From Actinomycetes bacterium (GTDB lineage: Bacteria > Actinomycetota > Actinomycetes > Actinomycetales > Microbacteriaceae), in contig JAKOTS010000057.1 of the NCBI GenBank assembly GCA_029777095.1, positions 1-64,000 of the forward strand: a DNA stretch of 64,000 bases, in the 5' to 3' direction. The notes under the pieces were generated by a model. That model saw only the letters and a program-made list of their open reading frames with translations. It made no database searches and was not told the origin of the DNA. The position numbers were made by a program, and so were the translations under genes. Numbering within the stretch: position 1 is the first letter of the stretch; every line of letters starts with the position of its first letter. Positions 16,438-24,164 of the stretch are shown in pieces.

Positions 16438-17766
16438 TCAGCGCTTCGCGGCCACTTCGGCGGCCGCCGCGTAGACCCCGAGCATGCGTTCGGAGACGAC
16501 CTCAGGATCGAACTCGCGGGCGGCGAGCACGGCGCGGGCCGAGGCATCCACCACTTCATTCGGGTGCTCGGCAAGATGCACGATGGCGTCGGCCATGCCA
16601 GCACTCGTGTGGGGGGATGCCAGGATCCCAGCGGCCTCGAGCCCCTCGGTGAGCGCGGGGTCGACGTACAAGACGCTGCGCCCAGCGTGCAACGCTTCGA
16701 TCACGGTCATCGGCTGGTTGTCGAAGCCGTAGGACGTGAGCGCGACGAGGTCGGCTCGGCGCATCGCGGCCGAAACGTCGTTCCGGGCGAGGCGTCCGGC
16801 AAAGCGCACGGGCGCGCCGGCCGCGCGCTGCTCGGCCTCGGCACGCAGCGGCCCGTCGCCGATGATTTCGACGTCGAGGGCGCCCGGGGCAAGCCGGAGC
16901 GCGGCGGCCGCGACCGCGTCAACAAACTCGAGCAACCGCTTTTCGGGCACGAGCCGGCCAACCCACACGATGCGCAGGGGCGGGGCAGGGGCATCCGCGG
17001 GCGAATCAGACAGGTCAGGCACCGCCGCCAGGGCCTCCCCCGGTTCGTCGCCGAGGGCAATCGCGTTCGGCACCGCGTGCACGTGCGCGAGGCCCGCCGC
17101 CGAAAGGCGCTCGCCCTGGTGCACCGACGGCGACACAACCGCGTCGACATGCTGCCCCATCGAGAGCGTGACATTTCGCAGCGCCGAATCGAGCGGACGA
17201 ACCGCGAGCGACTCGTGTCCGGCCGGGAACCCGCGAAGCCACCGCGTGAATCCGCGCACCCCGGCCGCGGCGATCACGCCGGCCGCTCGGGGCATCGGCG
17301 CCTGCCAGAAGAACGTGTGCACCGTCTGCACGATCGGGAGGCCGAGCTCGCGAGCCGCGGCAACCGCCGCCGCAGAGAGCCCGAACTCGGAGTGCAGGTG
17401 CACCACCTCGATGCCGCGCACGCGAAACTCTTCGAGCAGTCGCGCCCGCAACTTCGTGCTGTTGCGCACGACGGGCAGGTCGACCCCGGCGAGTGTGACG
17501 CGGGCCGGAACGGCCACGACGCCGCCGTCGCCCTGGGCCCAGGCATCCGCCCAGCTCTCGGCGCCATTCTCGGCGCCAGCACCAGCTGCAGCACCAACAC
17601 CAGACTCAGCCCCAGCCCCAGCCCCGCGGCCCCGCCCGCCACGCACTGGCGCCACAATCGTGACGCTGTGCCCGCGCTCGCGCAGAATGCGCGCCTGATC
17701 AAGAAACGCGCTCTGCGCCCCACCGAGGTAGTCGAGCGAATAGTCGCAAACGAGCGCGATGCGCAT
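16438..17766 (-). CDS. Glycosyltransferase family 4 protein with low-complexity insert
   Basis: 442 residues with a GT-B fold. The N-terminus CDYSLDYLGGAQSAFLDQARILRERGHSVTIVAP is typical of GT4. The C-terminal donor domain has RIVWVGRLVPEKRLLEFVDAV and a late Glu-containing loop TEGLEAAGILASP. Between them, residues about 45-85 are a Gly/Ala/Glu-rich stretch (GRGRGAGAGAESGVGAAAGAG) coded by repetitive DNA and probably a disordered insert. It lies 12 bases downstream of a second GT4 gene, so both may act on one glycolipid or glycan. Acceptor unknown. Confidence 0.85.
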   Translation of the reverse strand: MRIALVCDYSLDYLGGAQSAFLDQARILRERGHSVTIVAPVRGGRGRGAGAGAESGVGAAAGAGAENGAESWADAWAQGDGGVVAVPARVTLAGVDLPVVRNSTKLRARLLEEFRVRGIEVVHLHSEFGLSAAAVAAARELGLPIVQTVHTFFWQAPMPRAAGVIAAAGVRGFTRWLRGFPAGHESLAVRPLDSALRNVTLSMGQHVDAVVSPSVHQGERLSAAGLAHVHAVPNAIALGDEPGEALAAVPDLSDSPADAPAPPLRIVWVGRLVPEKRLLEFVDAVAAAALRLAPGALDVEIIGDGPLRAEAEQRAAGAPVRFAGRLARNDVSAAMRRADLVALTSYGFDNQPMTVIEALHAGRSVLYVDPALTEGLEAAGILASPHTSAGMADAIVHLAEHPNEVVDASARAVLAAREFDPEVVSERMLGVYAAAAEVAAKR

Positions 17767-17778
17767 GACTGAGCCCCG

Positions 17779-19029
17779 CTAGCCCTCGACGGGCAGGCCC
17801 CGGTAGAGCGCCTCGAAGGTGCGCAGCGTGCGGTCGATATCGTGCACCTTCACGCCCTCGAGCGAGCTCTCCTGCAGGCGCAGGCGCTCGGCGGGGTCGG
17901 CCGTGAGCACGGTCGTGAGCTTCGCCGCGAGGTCGTCACGGCTCGTCGGGTCGAAGAGGTAGCCGTTCTCGCCGTCGTGCACGAGGTGCGGCAGGGCCAT
18001 CGCGTCGGCGGCGACGACCGGAAGCCCGGATGCCATCGCCTCCATGGTCGCGATCGACTGCAACTCGGCGATCGAGGGCATCGCGAAGACGCTCGCCCGC
18101 GTGTAGATCGCGCGCAACTCGTCTTCGTCGACGCGGCCGTAGAAGGTCACGCGATCGCTCAGCCCGAGGCTTTTCGCGTGGTGCTCGAGGTTGCGCAGCT
18201 GGTCGCCGCCGCCCACGATGTCGACCTTCACGTTGAGCTTCGGGTCCATCGACTGCACCGCTTCGAGCAGCAAGTCGATCTGCTTCTCGCGGGTGAGGCG
18301 GCCAACAAACAGCACGCGATTCTCGGCGCGCGGAGTGAGGTCTGCCGTGTAATTCGAGGCTCGGATGCCGCAGCTCACCGCGCGCACATCCGTCAAACCC
18401 GTCGCCTGCACAAAGAAGTCGGCGGCGCGCTGGGTCGGGGTCGTGATGGCCTGGGCGAGCACGAACGTGCGCTTCGCCATGTCCCAACCCCACTTCACGA
18501 ACCTGCCCTTGAGGAAGGGCGGCAGCTTGGTGAAGTCAAGGATGTTCTCGGGCATCACGTGGTTGGTACCGACGACACGAATCCCGCGCTTGTGCGCCTC
18601 GTAGGCGAGGCCGCGGCCGATCACGATGTGTGACTGGAAGTGCACCACGTCGGGCTGCACCTCGTCGAGCACCTGCCTGGCATAGAACTTGGAGCGCCAG
18701 GGCCACACGAAACGAAGCCAGTCGTGTGGGGGCCAGCGCAGGGAGGGCAGGCGGTGCACGGTCATCGGTTCGCCCTCGATGATCTCGATGCCCGTGCTGC
18801 GGCGGTATTCCTGTGCCGGCGCCATGATAAATACATGGTGGCCGCGCGCAACCAGTCCGGCGGCGAGCCGTTCGGTGAATCGCGCGGCGCCGTTGACGTC
18901 GGGGTAGAAGGTGTCACCACCGATGACGATGCGCAGGGGCTTGCTGGGGGCCGAGTCTGCGCGGTCGGCGCTCCTCGTCTCAGTTGTCACGGGAGAACTA
19001 CTGCCTATCTCTCTGCGGCGGGACGACAC
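17779..19029 (-). CDS. Glycosyltransferase family 4 (mannosyltransferase-like)
   Basis: Up to 416 residues. The N-terminal domain begins RIVIGGDTFYPDVNGAARFTERLAAGLVARGHHV, and the C-terminal domain has VLFVGRLTREKQIDLLLEAV and PSIAELQSIATMEAMASGLPVVAAD, the GT4 donor-sugar motif, where a Gln replaces the more usual Glu (S.AE.QSI). Two GTG starts are possible, 19029 and 18990; neither has a good ribosome site, and the shorter one (VTTETRSAD) looks more like a native N-terminus. It is first gene of a two-gene operon with the other GT4. Probably glycolipid or cell-envelope synthesis. Confidence 0.85.
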   Translation of the reverse strand: MSSRRREIGSSSPVTTETRSADRADSAPSKPLRIVIGGDTFYPDVNGAARFTERLAAGLVARGHHVFIMAPAQEYRRSTGIEIIEGEPMTVHRLPSLRWPPHDWLRFVWPWRSKFYARQVLDEVQPDVVHFQSHIVIGRGLAYEAHKRGIRVVGTNHVMPENILDFTKLPPFLKGRFVKWGWDMAKRTFVLAQAITTPTQRAADFFVQATGLTDVRAVSCGIRASNYTADLTPRAENRVLFVGRLTREKQIDLLLEAVQSMDPKLNVKVDIVGGGDQLRNLEHHAKSLGLSDRVTFYGRVDEDELRAIYTRASVFAMPSIAELQSIATMEAMASGLPVVAADAMALPHLVHDGENGYLFDPTSRDDLAAKLTTVLTADPAERLRLQESSLEGVKVHDIDRTLRTFEALYRGLPVEG

Positions 19030-19109
19030 GAGTTGCGTGCATCCAGGAGGGCCAAGTCTAACCGCGGCACCCTGTGCGCTTCGTAGACCCGCGCAACTAC
19101 CCTGAATGC

Positions 19110-19715
19110 ATGCCCCGTCTCATTGCCACCCCCGACCTGACCCTGTGGATTCCGGTCACCGGATCGCTTGGCCTGCGCGGTCGTCGCGCAAGAAAGAAGG
19201 CGATCGGGATGCTGCTTGCCCAAGCTTTGCGTGGTGTCACGCCCGGCACGGGCGAAGGTGAAGCGCCGGGTGGCGGCATCCGGGGCAAAGGGCTTGCCGC
19301 GTGGACGCTCAGCCAGGCCGCGCCGTTGATGATGCGAAAGCTTGAGGGTCGCGTGCTCGCGTACCTGTGGCGTGACGACCCCGAGCTCGTCGTCACGCTC
19401 GCGACCGTGATCGACGCAAGCAACGACATGCGCATTGCGCAGGCGATGTCTGACGAGGTGGGCGAAGATTTTCGCTCGCGCTACCTCGGCATGGGCGAGA
19501 AGTTTGTGCGCACCGAACCGGGCGGCGCGACCGCCACGATCACGTACCTCTGGGACACGGGCTCGCAGTTCGTCACGCTCTCGGCGATCGCGGGCGACCC
19601 CCTGCGCGTGGGCACGCTGGCGCCGGCGCTCGATGAGCTCGCCCGCACCGTTCGCCTGGTCGACGACATTGCTGTCGGCGAAACCGGCGAGGTGCTGCGG
19701 CTCGACCCTTCTTGA
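19110..19715 (+). CDS. Conserved hypothetical protein
   Basis: 201 residues from the ATG at 19110; the earlier ORF-track start at 19074 is unlikely. No signal peptide or membrane segment. It opens with MPRLIATPDLTLWIPVTGSLGLRGRRARKKAIG and ends in a probable alpha/beta region; WRDDPELVVTLATVIDASNDMRIAQAMSDEVGEDFRSRY suggests a compact globular fold. I do not recognise the family. It is monocistronic between divergent and convergent neighbours. Confidence 0.65.
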   Translation: MPRLIATPDLTLWIPVTGSLGLRGRRARKKAIGMLLAQALRGVTPGTGEGEAPGGGIRGKGLAAWTLSQAAPLMMRKLEGRVLAYLWRDDPELVVTLATVIDASNDMRIAQAMSDEVGEDFRSRYLGMGEKFVRTEPGGATATITYLWDTGSQFVTLSAIAGDPLRVGTLAPALDELARTVRLVDDIAVGETGEVLRLDPS

Positions 19716-19771
19716 TCGACCCGCAGCACCCGCCGGCCATGCCTGATCGGGTGTGACCCCGACGAGCCCGG

Positions 19772-21412
19772 CTATGCCGGGATGTTCACCGTGCCAACGA
19801 GGTGCACGTGCACGCCCAGGCGCTCGAACATTGCGGCCTTCGCGAGCAGCGCGCGATCGGCGGTTTCGGCGTCCGGCGCGTAGACCAGCTGCGCGTGGTT
19901 GGCCTTGTGGTGCGCCATGAACTGGTCGCGCGTGACATCGTGCAGCACGACGTGGGCGATGGGCCACTCGGGGTTCGTGGCATCCTTGCGTCGCTGCGTC
20001 TCTTCGGCGGGGAGCTCGACGACCGATCCGCGGAGGAGGTCGACGTGCAGCTCGCCACCGGCGATGTAGACGCGGCTCAGGACGATCTCACCGGGCTTCG
20101 ACACACCGTTGAGCGTCGCGCCGCCGGCCGGGAAGAAGACGTGGCCCTGGCGCCAGCCCTCTGCCTTGTCGTAGCCACCGAGGTGCGATGCGGGCACCGA
20201 ACCCGAGATCTCGTAGACCCAGACGAAGTCGCCGCCGAAGTCTTCGCCCCAGCGCACATCGTGCAGCGTGTTGTCGGGCACGAGGCCCATCGCACGCCAG
20301 ACGCGGTCGGTGATGAGCGCGTCGACAGCAACGCCCTCGTCGGCCTCGTTGAAGTGGGGGAACGCGCGACCCTCGTGCAGCACGCGCGAGCCGTCGCGGC
20401 TCGTCACTGGCGGACGCTCGGTGGCGTTGAGCAGGCCTTCGGCGAGATCGGATGCCGGAACCAGGTCCTTCAGGCCCTGCTGGTACTGAATGCCCACCGC
20501 GTCGAGACCGAAGTCGTCAGATATGCGCAGCGCCGCGATGTACATCTTGTACTGCCAGCGCAGCTGCGTGGTGGTCAGCTCGGTCGCCTCGTCGGTGCCG
20601 AGCTTGAAGGTCATGCCGTGGTCGATCAGCCAGGTCCCAACGGCCTCTGCCTCTTCGTCACCCACGGTGAGCATTTCGGCGTAGAGCGCCGACTGCGACA
20701 GGCGCTCCTTGTAGATGCCGAGCTTGTTGAGCAGCTCGTCATCGAAGATCGCGTTGTACATGCCCATGCAGCCCTCATCGAACACGCCGATGATTGCCTT
20801 GTCTGCCAGCATCTCGTCGGCGAGCGCGTAGCCGAGCTCGCGCTCGGGGCTCTCGGCGAGCGCCGGAAGGGGGCGCACGTGCGAGACGTCGTGCGTGATG
20901 CTGCCGGTCTCGATCCACTCGGCGAGCTTGGTCTTGAACCACTCGTCGGTGAAGTCAACGCTCCACAGGGTCGAGTAGGGCTTGTCCATCTTGGTGAGGC
21001 CGGCGTTCAGGCCGAGCAGGCCCACGAGGCCAGGCCACTCGCCCTCGAAGTTGGCGACGGTGAGGATCGGTCCTTCGTGCGTGCGCAGGCCCGCGAGCAC
21101 GTGGTGCGAGTACTGCCAGACGGCCTCGGCAACGATCAGCGGCGCGCCGGTGGGGATCGACTTGAAGACCTCCATGCCCATGCGCTGGCTCGAGATGAAG
21201 CCGTGGCCGGTGGCCGGGTCGATCTCATTTGCGCGGATGACGGTCCAGCCGAGATCGGCGAACGCTGCGGTGACAGCGGCCTCCATGGCCGCCTGGGTCG
21301 GCCACCCCTCGGTATTGGCGGGTTCGCGCAGGTCGCCGCTCGCGATCAAGTACGCGGTTTTTGGCGCGGCAACCGGGCGTTCGCTTCGAACGGGCAGAGT
21401 GTATGTGCTCAT
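19772..21412 (-). CDS. L-fucose/D-arabinose isomerase-like protein
   Basis: 546 residues, related to the L-fucose isomerase family, which also isomerises D-arabinose to D-ribulose. Visible features are the N-terminal Rossmann-like part (KTAYLIASGDLREPANTEGWPTQ), a middle domain with IIGVFDEGCMGMYNAIFDD carrying acidic residues typical of metal binding in this fold, and a C-terminal domain ending HVHLVGTVNIPA. Its ATG overlaps the stop of the FGGY kinase gene. Next to arabinan hydrolases and under the same LacI-type operator, D-arabinose is the likely substrate. L-fucose remains possible. Confidence 0.75.
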   Translation of the reverse strand: MSTYTLPVRSERPVAAPKTAYLIASGDLREPANTEGWPTQAAMEAAVTAAFADLGWTVIRANEIDPATGHGFISSQRMGMEVFKSIPTGAPLIVAEAVWQYSHHVLAGLRTHEGPILTVANFEGEWPGLVGLLGLNAGLTKMDKPYSTLWSVDFTDEWFKTKLAEWIETGSITHDVSHVRPLPALAESPERELGYALADEMLADKAIIGVFDEGCMGMYNAIFDDELLNKLGIYKERLSQSALYAEMLTVGDEEAEAVGTWLIDHGMTFKLGTDEATELTTTQLRWQYKMYIAALRISDDFGLDAVGIQYQQGLKDLVPASDLAEGLLNATERPPVTSRDGSRVLHEGRAFPHFNEADEGVAVDALITDRVWRAMGLVPDNTLHDVRWGEDFGGDFVWVYEISGSVPASHLGGYDKAEGWRQGHVFFPAGGATLNGVSKPGEIVLSRVYIAGGELHVDLLRGSVVELPAEETQRRKDATNPEWPIAHVVLHDVTRDQFMAHHKANHAQLVYAPDAETADRALLAKAAMFERLGVHVHLVGTVNIPA

Positions 21413-22929
21413 TTCGTGCTTCTTTCTGTGCGTTGCAAGCGAGCGAGCTCGTGGACCACTCGCTTGGTGTTCTCGTAGGTTTCGAGGTACAGCGCGAACA
21501 GCTCGTCATAGGCTGCCGCGACATCGGGGTTCGGTTTGATCGTTTGGGCGACGGGATTCCACTCGCCCATCGTCGGCTCGGTGCCGGGGGCCGCGATCGC
21601 GCACGCGGCGAGGAACGCGACACCGTAGCTCGCGCCGATCGTCGTGCGGGGCACCTCCTGCGTGAGGCCCGTGACGTCGGAGACGACCTGCAACCAGAGC
21701 GCACCCTGGGTGCCACCGCCGACGGCAACGATGCGGCGGATGTCGGCGCCGGCCGCGCGCATGGTCTCGACGTTGTGCCGCACGCCGAAGGCCGTGGCCT
21801 CCAGCGCCGAGCGATAGAGGTCACCGCGGGTGTGACTGAGCGTCAGCCCGGCGATCACGCCGCGGGCGTCCGGGTCGAGGATGGGGGTGCGCTCGCCCGC
21901 GAAATAGGGCAGCGTCAGCAGGCCCCGCGCGCCGGGACCAGATTCTGCGGCCTCGGCCAGCAGCGTCGGGTAGTCGGCGCCCGAAAGGTCTTTCAGCCAC
22001 GCGGTCAGCGCGCCCGAGGTCGAAAGCCCGCCGGCGAGGTTTCGGGTGCCGGGAAAGGCCCCGACCGTCGTCCACATCGAGGGGGTGCGAAGCGTCTCGG
22101 TGCCCGTCGCAACCAAAAACATCGTGGTGCCGTACATGAGCATCAGGTCGCCGAACTCGTGGGCGCCGACGCTGACAGCCTCGCTCCACGCATCGATCGT
22201 TCCGGCAATGACGGGAATGCCCGCGGGCAGACCGGTTGCGGCGGCTGCGGCATCCGTCACCTGACCGGCGATGTCGCCCGCCCAGAGCAGGCGGGGCGCC
22301 TCGATGCCGGGTGCGTAACGCGCCCAGTTGTCGGCATGCCACTCTTCGCGCTCGACGTCGTAGAGGGGCGAGACCTGGCTCGCCGACTGGTGGTCGAGCA
22401 CGTAGGCGCCGGTGAGGTGGCGGGCGAGCCACGAAGCGGGCATGAACAGGCGGCGCGCGGCGGCGTAGGCGGCCGGCTCTTCGTCGGCAATCCACACGAT
22501 CTTGGGCCCACCGGCCTGCGTGGTGAGCGTCGAGCCGCCCACGCGCGTGATCTCGGCCACGCCGAGCTCGTCGGTCATCCGGTCGATCTGGGCGGTCGCT
22601 CGCGTGTCGACGCCATACAGAATGGCCGGGCGCACCGGCTCGTCGGCGTCGTCGGCAAGCAGCACGCAGGGCCCCATGCCGCTGACCCCCACTGCCGCGA
22701 TCTCGACTTCAAGCTGCGAAGCGGATGCCGCGGCCAGCAGCTCGCGCGTCAGCTGCACAAACTCGGCCCACCAGATGCGGCCGTCCATCTCGACCCAGCC
22801 TGTGCGGGGGCGCTGCACGTCGTGTGCGACCGTGGCCGAGGCGAGGATCTCGCCGTGAGCGTCGACAAGGACACCCTTGCTGCTTGATGTGCCGATATCG
22901 ACACCGATGGTGCACCGCGCGGGCATCAT
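21409..22929 (-). CDS. FGGY-family carbohydrate kinase (D-ribulokinase candidate)
   Basis: 506 residues from the ATG at 22929 (a second ATG at 22926 is also well placed after GAGGAG). N-terminal ATPase motif TIGVDIGTSSSKGVLVD, the phosphate-2 region near GTIDAWSEAVSVGA and the C-terminal RIVAVGGGTQGALWLQVVSDVTG adenosine motif are all intact. First gene of a two-gene operon with the isomerase; a perfect TGAAATCGATTTCA operator lies 46 bases upstream. By context it should phosphorylate the ketose made by the isomerase, D-ribulose in the model here. Xylulokinase is the main alternative by sequence. Confidence 0.85.
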   Translation of the reverse strand: MMPARCTIGVDIGTSSSKGVLVDAHGEILASATVAHDVQRPRTGWVEMDGRIWWAEFVQLTRELLAAASASQLEVEIAAVGVSGMGPCVLLADDADEPVRPAILYGVDTRATAQIDRMTDELGVAEITRVGGSTLTTQAGGPKIVWIADEEPAAYAAARRLFMPASWLARHLTGAYVLDHQSASQVSPLYDVEREEWHADNWARYAPGIEAPRLLWAGDIAGQVTDAAAAATGLPAGIPVIAGTIDAWSEAVSVGAHEFGDLMLMYGTTMFLVATGTETLRTPSMWTTVGAFPGTRNLAGGLSTSGALTAWLKDLSGADYPTLLAEAAESGPGARGLLTLPYFAGERTPILDPDARGVIAGLTLSHTRGDLYRSALEATAFGVRHNVETMRAAGADIRRIVAVGGGTQGALWLQVVSDVTGLTQEVPRTTIGASYGVAFLAACAIAAPGTEPTMGEWNPVAQTIKPNPDVAAAYDELFALYLETYENTKRVVHELARLQRTERSTK

Positions 22930-22974
22930 GTTCTCCTCGTGAAACGTGCGGGCGCGTGCTGCGCTCACACCTAG

Positions 22975-22988
22975 TGAAATCGATTTCA
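22975..22988. promoter_or_regulatory. LacI-type operator before kinase-isomerase operon
   Basis: TGAAATCGATTTCA, a perfect 14-bp palindrome. It is the best copy of a motif found five times between 22.9 and 33.4 kb, always before a sugar-locus transcription unit. Confidence 0.88.
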
Positions 22989-23077
22989 AGTTTAGTTGTA
23001 GAAGTGGTCAGTAGGGCGACGGACAAGGGCGACGAACTGGGGCGCGCGAGGCAGGCTGCGTGCTCACCCGCGCGGGG

Positions 23078-24085
23078 CTACCCGCCCGCTGGCACCGCAG
23101 GTGCATCGCACCCACGGGCTGGTTGCAGTTCGCTGCGCAACACCACCGTGCGTGCGGGTTGCTGGTCGCCATCGATGCGCTCGAGCAGCATCTTTGCCGC
23201 GGTGACGCCCATGTGGCGGGCGGGCAGCCGCACCACGGTCACGGCACTCGGCGAGAGCGTTGTGAACGGGAGCGAGCCCACCACCGCCACCCCGAACTTG
23301 GGCGGCGTCAGCCCGCGCTCGGTGAGCACCTGAATCGCCCCCACGCCGAGCAGATTGTTTGCCGCGACGACCGCGTCGGGCGGCTCGGGCATCGACAGCA
23401 GCTCTTCCATTTTGGCGCGGCCGCCATCAACCCGAAACGTCGAAAAGCGCAGGTAGGGTTCTGGGTCGAAGTCGGGCAGGCGCGCGGCAAGCACGGCCCG
23501 CCATCCCTCGGCGCGCTCCTGCGCGGTCTCGATCGGCTCGGGCCCCGTGATGCACGCGATGCGGGTGAACCCCGCCTGCACGAGGTTCTCGGTGGCGGCC
23601 TGTCCGGCCGCGCGGTTCTCCATCACAACGCCGTCGATGTCGTAGCCGGCGCCGCGATCGACGGCCACAATCGGTCGCCCCGTGGCGATCAGATCGTCGA
23701 GATTCGTGTGATCGGATGCCGGTGCCAAAATCACGCCCGCCATCCGCTCCGAGATCGCGATCTTCAGGTAGTTCGCTTCCTTCTCGATCTGCGAATCCGA
23801 GTTGCAGATCACGAGCGAGTAGCCGGCCGCTGAGGCGACGTCTTCGACGCCCCTGGCCATCTCGGTGAAGTAGGGGTTTTCAATGTCGGGGAGCACGAGC
23901 GCGATGACCTCGGAGGCCTGCCTGCGGAGGCTCCGCGCGTTGCGATTGGGCGTGAAGCGCAACTGCTGTGCAGCGTCGCGCACCGCGAGCGTCTTCTGTT
24001 CTGACACCCCCATGCCGTTGAACACGCGTGACACCGTCGCCGGAGACACCCCCGCGAGCTTCGCAACCTCATAGATCGTGACCAT
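23078..24085 (-). CDS. LacI-family transcriptional regulator of the sugar locus
   Basis: 335 residues: LacI helix-turn-helix (TIYEVAKLAGVSPATVSRVFNG) then a periplasmic-binding-protein-like sugar sensor (VIALVLPDIENPYFTEMARGVEDVA). It sits inside the locus, between the kinase-isomerase operon and the GH116 gene. The operator TGAAATCGATTGCA at 24120 lies just upstream and overlaps its likely promoter (TTGACG, 16-bp spacer, TGCAAT), predicting autoregulation. The same motif upstream of every other unit makes this the obvious local regulator. Inducer unknown, D-arabinose or an arabino-oligosaccharide by inference. Confidence 0.92.
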   Translation of the reverse strand: MVTIYEVAKLAGVSPATVSRVFNGMGVSEQKTLAVRDAAQQLRFTPNRNARSLRRQASEVIALVLPDIENPYFTEMARGVEDVASAAGYSLVICNSDSQIEKEANYLKIAISERMAGVILAPASDHTNLDDLIATGRPIVAVDRGAGYDIDGVVMENRAAGQAATENLVQAGFTRIACITGPEPIETAQERAEGWRAVLAARLPDFDPEPYLRFSTFRVDGGRAKMEELLSMPEPPDAVVAANNLLGVGAIQVLTERGLTPPKFGVAVVGSLPFTTLSPSAVTVVRLPARHMGVTAAKMLLERIDGDQQPARTVVLRSELQPARGCDAPAVPAGG

Positions 24086-24119
24086 GTATCGCCCCCTCCC
24101 CTGCGTGTGATTCGTTGTC

Positions 24120-24133
24120 TGAAATCGATTGCA
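24120..24133. promoter_or_regulatory. LacI-type operator before the lacI-family gene
   Basis: TGAAATCGATTGCA (reverse TGCAATCGATTTCA), 35 bases before the regulator start. Identical to the copy before the GH172 gene. Confidence 0.82.
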
Positions 24134-24164
24134 TCACACTCGCTAAATGCGTCAAAATCCGGCG

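Noticed and set aside
19802-21478. 558-residue plus-strand ORF opposite the isomerase gene
   Set aside because: Antisense shadow; low-information composition and no start signal.
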